This document shows positions 44,912 through 55,006 of a stretch of DNA of 64,000 nucleotides, in pieces. The DNA is taken from NCBI RefSeq assembly GCF_039831995.1, contig NZ_JBDOIO010000003.1, forward strand, positions 3,534,001 to 3,598,000. The letters run 5' to 3'. The translations under genes and the position numbers were made by a program. The notes under the pieces are model-generated. The model made no database searches. It was not told where the DNA came from and saw only the letters and a list, made by a program, of their open reading frames with translations. Each line of letters begins with the position of its first letter. Positions within the stretch are counted from its first letter, which is position 1. Origin of the DNA: Paenibacillus pabuli. Its GTDB lineage: Bacteria; Bacillota; Bacilli; Paenibacillales; Paenibacillaceae.

Positions 44912-46000
44912 TCATTCCAATGCGGGCAGGCGCACTTCAAATAAGGTCCGTACCACATCACTCTGAGCCGAAATGGTCCCGTCATGCTGCTCCACAATAT
45001 TTCGGGCGATAAACAAACCAAGGCCTGTTCCACCCTCCTGAGGGGTCCTCGCACGATCTCCGGTGTAATACATATCGAAAATATGCGGCAAATCCTCCGG
45101 GTGAATATGCCCCCCATAGTTGATGACCTGAATGATGACCTGATCGGCATCCCGGTATCCCTTAAGATCCACATAGATGCCATCCTTGCCATGGCGTGCA
45201 GCATTAATCAGCAGGTTCTCAAACACCCGGGCGAGCAATTCACCGTCTCCAGAGATGGTCAATTCCGATTCGATCGTTAACCGGGTGACCAGGCGATTTT
45301 TCTCAAATACCGGATACAACTCTTCATTCATCTGCTTCAGCAGCTCGCTGAGATCAAGCCGCGTTTTCTGTATGGGCAGCATGCCATAATTCATCCGGGT
45401 AATTTCAAATAAATCATCAATCAGCTTCTCCAGACGCTGGGACTTGGTAAATGCAATCGACGTAAAGTGCCGAACCTGCTCCTCTGTCAGCTGATCATCC
45501 TTCATGAGCAGATCCAAATATCCAAGTACAGAAGTCAGTGGTGTTCGCAGGTCATGCGCCAGATTCACGACGAGCTGGTCCTTGCTGGTTTCGGCAAAAT
45601 CCCCCCGTTCGACCGCTTCCCTAAGCTTCTCACTCGCCAAATTCACATCCTCTGCGATTGTACCCAATTCATCCTTCGAAGAAATCTGCACACGATGCTG
45701 GAAGTCTCCATTCGCCAAATGCCTGATCCCTGTGGAAATGTCCTTAAAATAGGTCACGTAGGGCTTGGTAAACCAGAAGAAAAATAGAATGGCGAGTGGG
45801 ATGAACAGGAGCAGGAAGAAATAGATATCTCCAATACTTTTCATAAAATGACGATATTCAGCAAGCTGATCTTCTGCCCGCACACCCGAATAATAAGCCT
45901 GCAAAAGCTTGTAAATTCCATAGGTGATAGCGCCAGAGGCAAGCATGCTCAGACCCAGCAGCATAATCATGGTTGTGCGAAAACTTCTTCGTTTAGTCAT
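44912..46000 (-). CDS. Sensor histidine kinase, VanS-like
   Basis: A 362-residue kinase with two membrane segments (about 11-32 and 59-80), a short extracellular loop, HAMP (about 82-135), the phospho-His in NLAHDLRTPLTSVLGYLDLL, an N box (LARVFENLLINAARH) and G boxes (GGTGLGLFIARNIVEQHDGTI). The short loop and H-box sequence match VanS and related envelope sensors. Its ATG 46000 lies inside the end of the response regulator gene (8-nt overlap), so the two are coupled. A glycopeptide signal is plausible but not shown. Confidence 0.9.
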   Translation of the reverse strand: MTKRRSFRTTMIMLLGLSMLASGAITYGIYKLLQAYYSGVRAEDQLAEYRHFMKSIGDIYFFLLLFIPLAILFFFWFTKPYVTYFKDISTGIRHLANGDFQHRVQISSKDELGTIAEDVNLASEKLREAVERGDFAETSKDQLVVNLAHDLRTPLTSVLGYLDLLMKDDQLTEEQVRHFTSIAFTKSQRLEKLIDDLFEITRMNYGMLPIQKTRLDLSELLKQMNEELYPVFEKNRLVTRLTIESELTISGDGELLARVFENLLINAARHGKDGIYVDLKGYRDADQVIIQVINYGGHIHPEDLPHIFDMYYTGDRARTPQEGGTGLGLFIARNIVEQHDGTISAQSDVVRTLFEVRLPALE

Positions 46001-46688
46001 TAAACGTATACCCCACACCCCAGATCGTTTTGATAAACTTGTTCTTGTCCAGATCTTCTCCGAGCTTTTTGCGCAGGGTTCGAATATGAACCATTACCGT
46101 ATTGCCGCTCTCGTAATAGGCCTCTCCCCATACCTGTTCAAAAATGCTTTCCGCGCTGAACACCTGCTTGGGGTGGCTTGCGAGCAGATACAGAATATCG
46201 AACTCCTTCGGTGTTAGTTCCACTGGTTTGCCGTAGAGTGTAACGCTATGCTGATCCGGCGCGATGACGAGTCCGCCCTTCTCCAGAATGGAGCGCTGGA
46301 CAGGTGCAGACTGGCTGAATTGCAAGGAACGGCGCAGCTGGGAGTTCACCCGGGCAACGAGTTCCATTGGATTGAACGGCTTGGTCATATAATCATCGGC
46401 ACCCATCACGAGACCCGTTATTTTGTCCATATCCGACGTTTTGGCACTCAGGAAAATGATCGGCATGTGGTGCTGTTCCCGGATTTTGCGGGTGACCTCA
46501 TAACCGTCCATGCCTGGCATCATAATGTCGAGGACTGCCAGATCGATTGCTTGCGTCTGGATAGCGTTCAGGGCCGCCTTGCCATCATATGCCTTGACGA
46601 TGTGATATCCTTCTTTTTGCAAATGCAAAGCAACCAGATCAGCGATCTCAACTTCATCGTCCGCAATCAGAATTGTAATTCGCTTCAT
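45993..46688 (-). CDS. OmpR-family response regulator, VanR-like
   Basis: A 231-residue regulator. The receiver has ILIADDEVEIADL, the phospho-Asp in LAVLDIMMPGMDG, and the Lys in YMTKPFNP. The winged-helix output domain (about 130-231) ends in VHIRTLRKKLGEDLDKNKFIKTIWGVGYTFND. AGGAG precedes the ATG. It leads the minus-strand unit vanR-vanS-vanY-vanZ-like and presumably activates it. It is divergent from a WYL regulator 84 nt away. Confidence 0.92.
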   Translation of the reverse strand: MKRITILIADDEVEIADLVALHLQKEGYHIVKAYDGKAALNAIQTQAIDLAVLDIMMPGMDGYEVTRKIREQHHMPIIFLSAKTSDMDKITGLVMGADDYMTKPFNPMELVARVNSQLRRSLQFSQSAPVQRSILEKGGLVIAPDQHSVTLYGKPVELTPKEFDILYLLASHPKQVFSAESIFEQVWGEAYYESGNTVMVHIRTLRKKLGEDLDKNKFIKTIWGVGYTFND

Positions 46689-46772
46689 TGCTTATCCCAC
46701 TCCTATATGTGATGCTCAACAATATAACATATCTGAATCCAACATATAAATCATTGAGAGGAAACCTTTTTT

Positions 46773-47723
46773 ATGAAATTGGACCGTTTATTAGCCATCG
46801 TTGTGCTGCTAATCAATCGCGGCCGTGTACAGGCCAAGGATCTGGCAGACACGTTTGAAGTCTCCATCCGTACCATTTATCGTGACATTGATACCCTGGG
46901 GCAGGCAGGCATTCCTGTCGTGACATACCAAGGCATGAGCGGTGGCATTGGCCTTGCGGAAGGTTATCGCCTGGATCGAAACGTATTGACTGACCGGGAT
47001 CTGGCCTCCATCGTGACTGCACTGCGCAGCGTCTCCACCTCTCATACCAATGTAGCACGGGAACTGTTGGTTGAGAAACTAAGCAGCATTGTGCCGGAAT
47101 CCAAAAACGATGACTTTCAGGCCGACACGAATCGCTTCATTGTGGATTATTCGATGTGGACCCACCCGGAAGCACTGCAAAACAAACTGCAAATCATTGA
47201 ACAGGGACTGGATCAGCTGCGTCCAATCACCTTTACCTACTGCAGTGCCGAAGGAGCACGGACTTACCGAACCGTCGACCCTCATACCCTTGTTCTGAAA
47301 AAGCACTCTTGGTACCTCTATGCGTTCTGTCATGAGCGTAATGAGTTTCGCATGTTCAAACTGGTCCGCATGCAGGACGTTACACTTGCTCATGGAAGCT
47401 TTGAACGCAAATCCATCAATCTGCAGGACAGACCCTGGCAGCAGGAGTGGGCGACTCCAGGGAACACGGTTGCCATGACGTTGAGATTCCATGCCCGTGT
47501 CCGTCATATTGCCGAAGAGTGGTTTGGCATAGAGAACGTGATTCCCGACGGCCAGGGATATTACATAAGCCAGGTGGCATTTCCGGAGGACAACTGGCTG
47601 TACGGATTCATTCTTGGCTTTGGCGCAGATGCCGAGGTATTGGAGCCTCTTCATATTCGTGATGAAATTCGCCGAATCGCAGAACAAATCGTGCAAAATT
47701 ATGCTGCTCCTCCGCAAACCTGA
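46773..47723 (+). CDS. HTH_11/WYL-domain transcriptional regulator (YafY type)
   Basis: A 316-residue DeoR-like regulator. The N-terminal HTH (LDRLLAIVVLLINRGRVQAKDLADTFEVSIRTIYRDIDTLGQAGIPV) is followed by a WYL domain (about 140-215: KHSWYLYAFCHERNEFRMFKLVRMQDV) and a C-terminal WCX-like extension. WYL domains sense small ligands or nucleic acid. The gene lies 72 nt upstream of a zinc-ribbon/GyrI-like protein and is probably cotranscribed with it. GAGAGGAAA precedes the ATG. Confidence 0.92.
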   Translation: MKLDRLLAIVVLLINRGRVQAKDLADTFEVSIRTIYRDIDTLGQAGIPVVTYQGMSGGIGLAEGYRLDRNVLTDRDLASIVTALRSVSTSHTNVARELLVEKLSSIVPESKNDDFQADTNRFIVDYSMWTHPEALQNKLQIIEQGLDQLRPITFTYCSAEGARTYRTVDPHTLVLKKHSWYLYAFCHERNEFRMFKLVRMQDVTLAHGSFERKSINLQDRPWQQEWATPGNTVAMTLRFHARVRHIAEEWFGIENVIPDGQGYYISQVAFPEDNWLYGFILGFGADAEVLEPLHIRDEIRRIAEQIVQNYAAPPQT

Positions 47724-47795
47724 CAGACAGCTGTCCAGTTCCTCTCGTTATACTTCATCTATATTCAAGCTGTACATAACGAGGAGGAATTGTTA

Positions 47796-48629
47796 ATGAA
47801 CGTCACTGTATGCCAGAGCTGCGGAATGCCGCTGACCACCCCTGCCCAATTCGGAACGGAAGCAGATGGGAGTACAACTCGCGAATACTGCATCTATTGT
47901 TACAAAGAAGGCAAGTTCCAACAACCGAACATTACGCTGGAAGGTATGATTAAAATGTGCACCACAATCCTTAGGGAGGAAGGTACGGATGAGGACTCAG
48001 CGCGGGCCATGCTGCGCAATCAACTTCCCTTTTTGAAACGATGGCGCACTTCCAATCCTGAAGGAAAAACAACACTGGCGGTAAGAAATTCCGCAGATGA
48101 CACCGAACAGCATTTTACCGATAAAGACAAGTCACTCTTAACTCAACCTGTTCGATATATTACGCTTCCCGGCAAACGCCTGGCTGGCATATCGGCCAGA
48201 ACGACCAACGCAATCGAGATGAGCGGCAATGGCTGCATTCAGGGACTGTGGGACCGTTACTTCACCTCAGGGCAGCTCCCCGCTCCAGAGGCAGCCCGAT
48301 ATGGCTGCTACACGGATTACACCGATGGTATAAACGGGGAATACACCATACTCGTAGGTCATGAAGTTGCTGCGGATGAAACGTTACCAGCTGGCATGAA
48401 CTCGATTGAATTACCACCTGCAACATACGCCGTAATCACCTCACGTAAGGGTCCAATGGCAGAAGTGGTAGGTGAAGCATGGGGCGCCGTATGGGGCTGG
48501 AACAACCAGAACGAGCGAACGTTTACCGGTGATTTCGAGCTATACGATGAACGGAGCATGGATCCTGCCAATGTTCAGGTGGATATCTATATTGCCGTAA
48601 AACCATCTACGCCAACTGCAGAAAAGTGA
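47796..48629 (+). CDS. Zinc-ribbon plus GyrI-like (effector-binding) domain protein
   Basis: A 277-residue protein with two parts. Residues about 1-85 are a putative zinc ribbon (CQSCGMPL ... YCIYCYKEGKF, four Cys) followed by the helical NITLEGMIKMCTTIL segment common to these proteins. Residues about 115-275 resemble the GyrI/AraC effector-binding fold (PVRYITLPGKRLAGISARTTN ... YAVITSRKGPMAEVVGEAWGAVW ... DFELYDERS ... VDIYIAVKP). Such domains bind small hydrophobic or cationic molecules. ATG 47796 follows GAGGAGG by 8 nt. It likely works with, or is controlled by, the WYL regulator upstream. Confidence 0.85.
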   Translation: MNVTVCQSCGMPLTTPAQFGTEADGSTTREYCIYCYKEGKFQQPNITLEGMIKMCTTILREEGTDEDSARAMLRNQLPFLKRWRTSNPEGKTTLAVRNSADDTEQHFTDKDKSLLTQPVRYITLPGKRLAGISARTTNAIEMSGNGCIQGLWDRYFTSGQLPAPEAARYGCYTDYTDGINGEYTILVGHEVAADETLPAGMNSIELPPATYAVITSRKGPMAEVVGEAWGAVWGWNNQNERTFTGDFELYDERSMDPANVQVDIYIAVKPSTPTAEK

Positions 48630-48663
48630 TACATATCATTTCATTTCCGGATCAACGCTTCAC

Positions 48664-48694
48664 AAGCCGTCCAGCTTTCTGGACGGCTTTTTTT
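48664..48694 (+). terminator. Terminator after the zinc-ribbon/GyrI-like gene
   Basis: AAGCCGTCCAG pairs perfectly with CTGGACGGCTT around CTTT, with a T-run to 48694. Confidence 0.93.
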
Positions 48695-49124
48695 GGTGTC
48701 ACTCCCTTGTCTCACGTGTAAACACATGTAAAATCATCCCCATTGCGCTCCCGACAACCGACTATGGTACCAAGTTAGTTAGCTTCAAGGATACCTACTT
48801 CCCCAGACAATTTGTCTTATTTTCGTCACAATTGACATTTCTGAAACTGGGACTATTCACTTAACAACCGATTCGTTCCTCCCATATCCAGCCTTTATAT
48901 CAGGTTCTTTACTCCTGAATTTCTCCAAAACCGTTTACATCTTCTGAATATTGGGTAAAATCACTACAATCCAATTGGAATTACGTCTAAACTTCTCGAT
49001 TTCGTCTAACAAGTCACATATACCTATTCGTGCATTTGGAAGGACTATCTATCAAAATACATAGCCTTAAATTAAATAATGATAACGAGTGCTTATTCGA
49101 TATTGCACCAGAGGAGGAACTAAG
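48695..49124. other. Long AT-rich intergenic region
   Basis: About 430 bp without a convincing gene, before a 55-residue peptide gene. I saw no clear promoter hexamer pair or repeat. The segment 49071-49090 (ATAATGATAACG) weakly recalls half a Fur box. Confidence 0.4.
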
Positions 49125-49292
49125 ATGATCCGCATGCCTATTCAGCAAATGATCCCGTACCACCACCAATATCCGCGCAACACGGCGACCACTGCTCCCA
49201 AAAAGGAGAATGAGAGCACTCAAGGTCTATCCTTTCACGAGATTCTGCAGCAAAAAATGGCTCAAAAGAACGCTTCTCCTTCCATGCGATAA
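49125..49292 (+). CDS. Small hypothetical peptide
   Basis: A 55-residue hydrophilic, basic peptide (MIRMPIQQMIPYHHQYPRN ... SFHEILQQKMAQKNASPSMR). AGAGGAGG lies 8 nt before ATG 49125, and a hairpin follows the stop at 49328-49361, so it looks like a genuine monocistronic gene. The final SFHEILQQKM resembles a short amphipathic helix. Function and family are not recognised. Confidence 0.55.
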   Translation: MIRMPIQQMIPYHHQYPRNTATTAPKKENESTQGLSFHEILQQKMAQKNASPSMR

Positions 49293-49327
49293 AATGAATA
49301 TCTGACTCTATTGGAGTCTGGTTATAG

Positions 49328-49361
49328 AACCGTCCTTCTGCCGTTTGGCGGAGAGACGGTT
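49328..49361 (+). terminator. Hairpin after the 55-residue peptide gene
   Basis: AACCGTC (49328-49334) pairs with GACGGTT (49355-49361), with a partly matched inner stem to GCC/GGC. The T-run is weak. Confidence 0.55.
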
Positions 49362-49473
49362 ATTGGCATTTGTTTAAACGCTGTACAGTTCCTAGTCGCG
49401 TTTCTATAATGGATTAAATATCTATACCACTTACAGCTCACTAAAAACAAGCATTGGCAAAGGGGATGTCATT

Positions 49474-50163
49474 ATGATCACGATCGGCTGTTATCACGCT
49501 CACTATTCCAACATCGCACTCATTGAAGAGGCGCTAGCTCCCTATGAAGTGGAACTAGTGCATTATGTCGATCCCGGTCTGGATCGCCGCAAACAGGATG
49601 CGGACTTCACAGAGGCTGTCATCCGAGAGAAAGTATCCCAAACGTTACAGTGGATTGCCCAGTGTCATGCCGATGCCATTTTGGTCACTTGTACCCTGTT
49701 TGCGGCAGTACTGGCGCACGAAGCACAGCATGTCTCCATTCCCGTTATCGGTATTGATGATCCATTGCTGCAGAAGCTGCAGCAGGATTCCCAGGAATAC
49801 ATTCTTGCTTTTACCAATCCGGCAACCGTTGAAGGAACGATGGCGCGGGTGAATGAAGCACTACAGCAGGGTGAAACCAGCGAGCAGGCAAACGTTGCCG
49901 ATGTATCGAGAACGAAGGCCGCAGTAATACCTGGAACATTTGAGCTGATCATGCGAGGCGATAAGGAAGGTTATATGAAAGCGGTGAGTACCGGATTGCA
50001 GCAACTCGCTGCACAGTCACCTGAGAAAAAAGTTGTAGCTGCTCAGCTGTCTATGGCTCCCGCAGCTGCACGTGCTTCAGCAAATACGGGTACGGAGATT
50101 TACAGCCCGCTTGCATCGCTGGCATCGTATTTGGAGCAGCAATTGAACATCGGCCGACATTAA
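49474..50163 (+). CDS. Asp/Glu racemase superfamily protein
   Basis: A 229-residue protein with the racemase-superfamily start ITIGCYHAHYSNIALIEEALAPYEVELVHYVDPGL and the first active-site region ADAILVTCTLFAAVLA (Cys near 72). In the C-terminal half, where a second catalytic Cys is expected, the sequence reads VVAAQLSMAPAAAR with no Cys. It may therefore be a lyase or isomerase-like relative rather than a two-Cys racemase. AAAGGGGATG lies before the ATG. It stands alone, convergent with thiC. Confidence 0.75.
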   Translation: MITIGCYHAHYSNIALIEEALAPYEVELVHYVDPGLDRRKQDADFTEAVIREKVSQTLQWIAQCHADAILVTCTLFAAVLAHEAQHVSIPVIGIDDPLLQKLQQDSQEYILAFTNPATVEGTMARVNEALQQGETSEQANVADVSRTKAAVIPGTFELIMRGDKEGYMKAVSTGLQQLAAQSPEKKVVAAQLSMAPAAARASANTGTEIYSPLASLASYLEQQLNIGRH

Positions 50164-50243
50164 AGTTATCCTGCGAAGTATTCGCTGGCCTGCCTTTTTT
50201 GTTGCAGCTAATTTTTATTATATTTCCCTGTAGCGAAACAAGT

Positions 50244-50283
50244 AAAAAGCCGCTTCTCTCCCAACAGTGGAGAGAACGGCTTT
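50244..50283. terminator. Terminator after thiC
   Basis: AAAAAGCCG and CGGCTTT flank TTCTCTCC/GGAGAGAA, forming a long stem between convergent genes. On the minus strand it ends in a run of T. Confidence 0.85.
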
Positions 50284-50322
50284 CATGCTTCTTAGACCGC
50301 CCAAATTGCGCTGTAACGACCC

Positions 50323-52176
<1,854 letters not shown>

Positions 52177-52364
52177 TCACTCGTGCACCCTTCCATATCA
52201 TCCACGCAAGAAAAGAAAGAGCGGCCAACTTCCGAAGAAAGAACATACAGCGGCATAGCGCAGACGGATTCTGGCATAGGTGGGTTATACCCAACTCCAA
52301 CTCCAGCTCCGCCGCAACAAGAGATCGCGCCCCTCTGCAGCGGCTGAACGCTTGACACTGTATA

Positions 52365-52394
52365 TAAAAAAGCCGGTTCCCGAGGGAACCGGCT
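52365..52394 (-). terminator. Riboswitch-controlled terminator in the thiC leader
   Basis: AGCCGGTTCCC (52371-52381) pairs perfectly with GGGAACCGGCT (52384-52394) and ends in six T on the minus strand. It lies about 100 nt after the TPP aptamer and 237 nt before thiC. Confidence 0.88.
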
Positions 52395-52491
52395 CATGTC
52401 CATCACCCATAACAAGCCTGATGCCAAGCTCCTTCAAGTGGAGACATGCCAAAGGCTGTATTATGCAGGTGTTCGTGGTTATATCGCCGAT

Positions 52492-52583
52492 TACTTCCCT
52501 ACGCTGGTATGATCCAGATCAGGTGCAAAGGGTCCAGAATCTCATGCGATTCCGTCTCAGTCCGGACAATTCGGACTCCCCCA
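52492..52583 (-). ncRNA. TPP riboswitch (THI element)
   Basis: The minus strand carries the conserved THI-box bases in order: GGGGGAGTCC at the 5' end, ACTGAGA, then ACCCTTTGCACCTGATCTGG and ATCATACCAGCGTAGGGAA. TPP binding should favour the downstream terminator and switch off thiC. Confidence 0.95.
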
Positions 52584-52599
52584 GTAACGTTAACAAGTT

Positions 52600-52634
52600 G
52601 CGGTATGTGTACCGCAGTTCCATATTCAATTCAA
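52600..52634 (-). promoter_or_regulatory. Putative thiC promoter with a palindrome over the -10
   Basis: On the minus strand TTGAAT (52629-52634), a 17-nt spacer, and TACACA (52606-52611). The perfect inverted repeat GCGGTA-N4-TACCGC (52600-52615) covers the -10. The transcript would start just before the TPP aptamer. Confidence 0.45.
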
Positions 52635-52714
52635 TCCAGCCACGCTGGGCTGTCCATTACAGACTATCGCAAGCCAGTCAGAAAAACAACCCTTTATCTT
52701 CCATCCATGCCGGA

Positions 52715-53458
52715 TCAGGACAACATGAGGCCCATCTGCGCAGCTGCTTCCTTCAGCACTGGTGCATATTCGTGCAAAGTTTCCTGGGACAAGCGACTAA
52801 CGGGGCCGGATACGGATAACGCAGCAGCAATATTTCCCTTCCGATCCATAATGGGCACGGACACTGCAGCCGCTCCAGGCTCACGTTCTTCGTAGCTGGT
52901 CGCATATCCATTCTCCCGGATATCTCCCATCTGGGCCAGGTAAACTTCGGGATCGATAAATACGGGCCATTCCGGGCCATTCATCAGTTCCTCCCGGTCC
53001 TCTTCTGTCGCAAATGCCATCAGCACCTTGCTGGACGCCCCTACGGATAGGGGCAGACGTACGCCAACCGGGGCCACCCGCCGGATCGCCTGATCACTCT
53101 GAACAGCCTGAATACGGATACGCTCACTGCCATCCCGCAGGTACAGACTGACCGTCTCTCCCAGACGATCTCTGAGCCGCTCCATCGCAGGAAGCAGCAA
53201 AATGGCAGGATCATCACTGCGGGACATATGAGCCGACAGCTCCCAGATCCGAATGCCGAGCCTGTATTTCTCTGTCGCCGCATCGCGAATGACGAACCCC
53301 TTCTCCTCGAGCGTCGCCATCAGACGATGAACCGTACTTTTGTGCAAACCAATCTGGCTGGCAATTTCGGTGAGTCCCAGATCGCTCCGGGTGGTAAAAC
53401 ACAATAATATATCCAGCGCCCGTTCCACAGCACGGACGGTTAATTTACGGTCTTCCAT
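52715..53458 (-). CDS. IclR-family transcriptional regulator
   Basis: A 247-residue regulator. The wHTH (LTVRAVERALDILLCFTTRSDLGLTEIASQIGLHKSTVHRLMATLEEKGFV) is followed by an IclR effector domain (about 75-245) with PVGVRLPLSVGASSKVLMAF, GYATSYEEREPGAAAVSVPIMDRKGNIAAALSVSGP. The ligand is unknown and no catabolic operon is adjacent. GAGGAGG precedes the ATG. Two inverted repeats in its upstream region suggest autoregulation. Confidence 0.92.
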   Translation of the reverse strand: MEDRKLTVRAVERALDILLCFTTRSDLGLTEIASQIGLHKSTVHRLMATLEEKGFVIRDAATEKYRLGIRIWELSAHMSRSDDPAILLLPAMERLRDRLGETVSLYLRDGSERIRIQAVQSDQAIRRVAPVGVRLPLSVGASSKVLMAFATEEDREELMNGPEWPVFIDPEVYLAQMGDIRENGYATSYEEREPGAAAVSVPIMDRKGNIAAALSVSGPVSRLSQETLHEYAPVLKEAAAQMGLMLS

Positions 53459-53819
53459 GGCATAATGCCCTCCTCATGTTTCATCACATGAAACTTGGTT
53501 ACATAAATTATATGAGAAACAATCTCATCTGTAAACCAAAATGCACCAAATCATGACGGTAAGAAGTGTAAATATTTTCTTTTTATAAGACTAAATCCCC
53601 TGCAATTTGCACCATCAGGAAATGTTACCCATATATCTTTCGGACTATATAACAATTGCGTAACAAATGCCTCCAATCAATTGACTTTGACTATATGGAA
53701 ACATACGATAAAGATATAAAGTCAAGATTTTGCTGCACAAGCTAGCAAGGACACCAAGACATTTTATCCGATCTGAACTCGTTGTTATCTTCAATTGATC
53801 TTAATAAGGAGGGGCAATC
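53459..53819. promoter_or_regulatory. Divergent region: IclR-side palindromes and hydrolase promoter
   Basis: Near the IclR gene are GTTTCAT-N3-ATGAAAC (53478-53494) and ATGAGA-N5-TCTCAT (53512-53528), likely operator sites. For the plus-strand hydrolase, TTGACT (53681-53686), 17 nt and TACGAT (53704-53709) form a plausible promoter. Confidence 0.45.
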
Positions 53820-54845
53820 ATGTTTCCGACATCCCAGAGCGAAGCCCCGCTGCAAACGAAAGTGTCCGATCTGCCTTCTTCGTTATCACCGAGGCTGATC
53901 CGGTTCAAACATATTATCGTAGCGTTGCTGCTCTCCGTTGTATTTTTTCTGCTCTTTTGTTTCATTGCCTTACACGGCTATATTGCCTGGGTATTATCCA
54001 ACCCGACCGTAGCCCCCGTGTTCTCCAATCCGATGCAGGCCAAGAACATGAAGTACGAGGATATCACGTTCCCGGCAGCAGATGGCAGCCGTACGATGCA
54101 GGGCTGGTATATCCCCGCAGACACGGAAGTCAACAAAACAATCATCTTCAGTCATGGATATGGGGCCAACCGGGAGGAAACCTGGGTTCCCATGTATGAC
54201 CTGGCTCACTATGCGCACCAGCTCGGGTTCAATGTAGTGATGTTTGACTATGGTTTCGCCTCACAGGTGAACAAGGCAGTCGCTACAGGGGGCAAAGCTG
54301 AGTCCCAGCAATTGCTTGGTGCAATTCAGTTTGCCAAGCAGCGCGGTGCTCAGGAGCTTGTCGTCTGGGGATTCTCCATGGGCGCAGGCACAGCATTACA
54401 GACTGGGCTGCTTACCGAGAACGTGGATGCCATGATTCTCGACAGCACCTTCCTGCTGGAGCCGGATACGCTGTATCACAACATTCATAACCAGATCGAT
54501 CTGCCGCGACAACCCACCCTGCAGATCATGAATCTGTTATTCCCGGTTCTGAATGGCACCGGATTACAGCAGATTCCGTATCAGGAAGTCAAAAAGAAAG
54601 ATTATCCGTTCCCGATCTTCTTCATTCACGGTACGGAGGATGAGAAGGCTCCATATCCCATCGCGGAGTTTCTCGCCGCCAACCAGACCAACGCCTACTC
54701 AGAGGAATGGATCGTGCAAGATGCACATCATGAGTTGATCTTCCGGGAACATCCGAAGGAGTATCTCCGCCGTGTCTCCACGTTCCTGAGTCATGTGACG
54801 AAGACAAGCAGCGATGATGTGGAAAATACCAATACCGGAGAATAG
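53820..54845 (+). CDS. Membrane-anchored alpha/beta hydrolase
   Basis: A 341-residue protein. One membrane helix (about 33-60) is followed by an alpha/beta hydrolase domain: KTIIFSHGYGANREET (oxyanion region), the nucleophile elbow VWGFSMGAGTAL (Ser near 185), the acid-bearing IHGTEDEKAPY and the catalytic-His region VQDAHHELIF. It resembles the BAAT/YqkD-type serine hydrolases exposed outside the cell. Substrate unknown. AAGGAGG lies 8 nt before the ATG, and a good terminator follows, so it is monocistronic. Confidence 0.88.
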   Translation: MFPTSQSEAPLQTKVSDLPSSLSPRLIRFKHIIVALLLSVVFFLLFCFIALHGYIAWVLSNPTVAPVFSNPMQAKNMKYEDITFPAADGSRTMQGWYIPADTEVNKTIIFSHGYGANREETWVPMYDLAHYAHQLGFNVVMFDYGFASQVNKAVATGGKAESQQLLGAIQFAKQRGAQELVVWGFSMGAGTALQTGLLTENVDAMILDSTFLLEPDTLYHNIHNQIDLPRQPTLQIMNLLFPVLNGTGLQQIPYQEVKKKDYPFPIFFIHGTEDEKAPYPIAEFLAANQTNAYSEEWIVQDAHHELIFREHPKEYLRRVSTFLSHVTKTSSDDVENTNTGE

Positions 54846-54860
54846 AATCTTCCAGTGACC

Positions 54861-54888
54861 AAGAGCCCCTATGGGGCTCTTTTTTTTA
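54861..54888 (+). terminator. Terminator after the alpha/beta hydrolase gene
   Basis: AGAGCCCC pairs with GGGGCTCT around a TAT loop, with a T-run of eight. Confidence 0.93.
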
Positions 54889-55006
54889 TGCACACATAGG
54901 ACAACATGGCAGGAGAATATACTTTTGGGACGATTATAAATGGTGTTCACACGGTATCCCTTAAAGGGCTGATATTACATTTTAATTGAATGGAGGTTTG
55001 CCGCAT

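Noticed and set aside
49071..49095. Fur box before the 55-residue peptide gene
   Set aside because: Only about half of the 19-bp consensus matches and there is no iron-related gene nearby.
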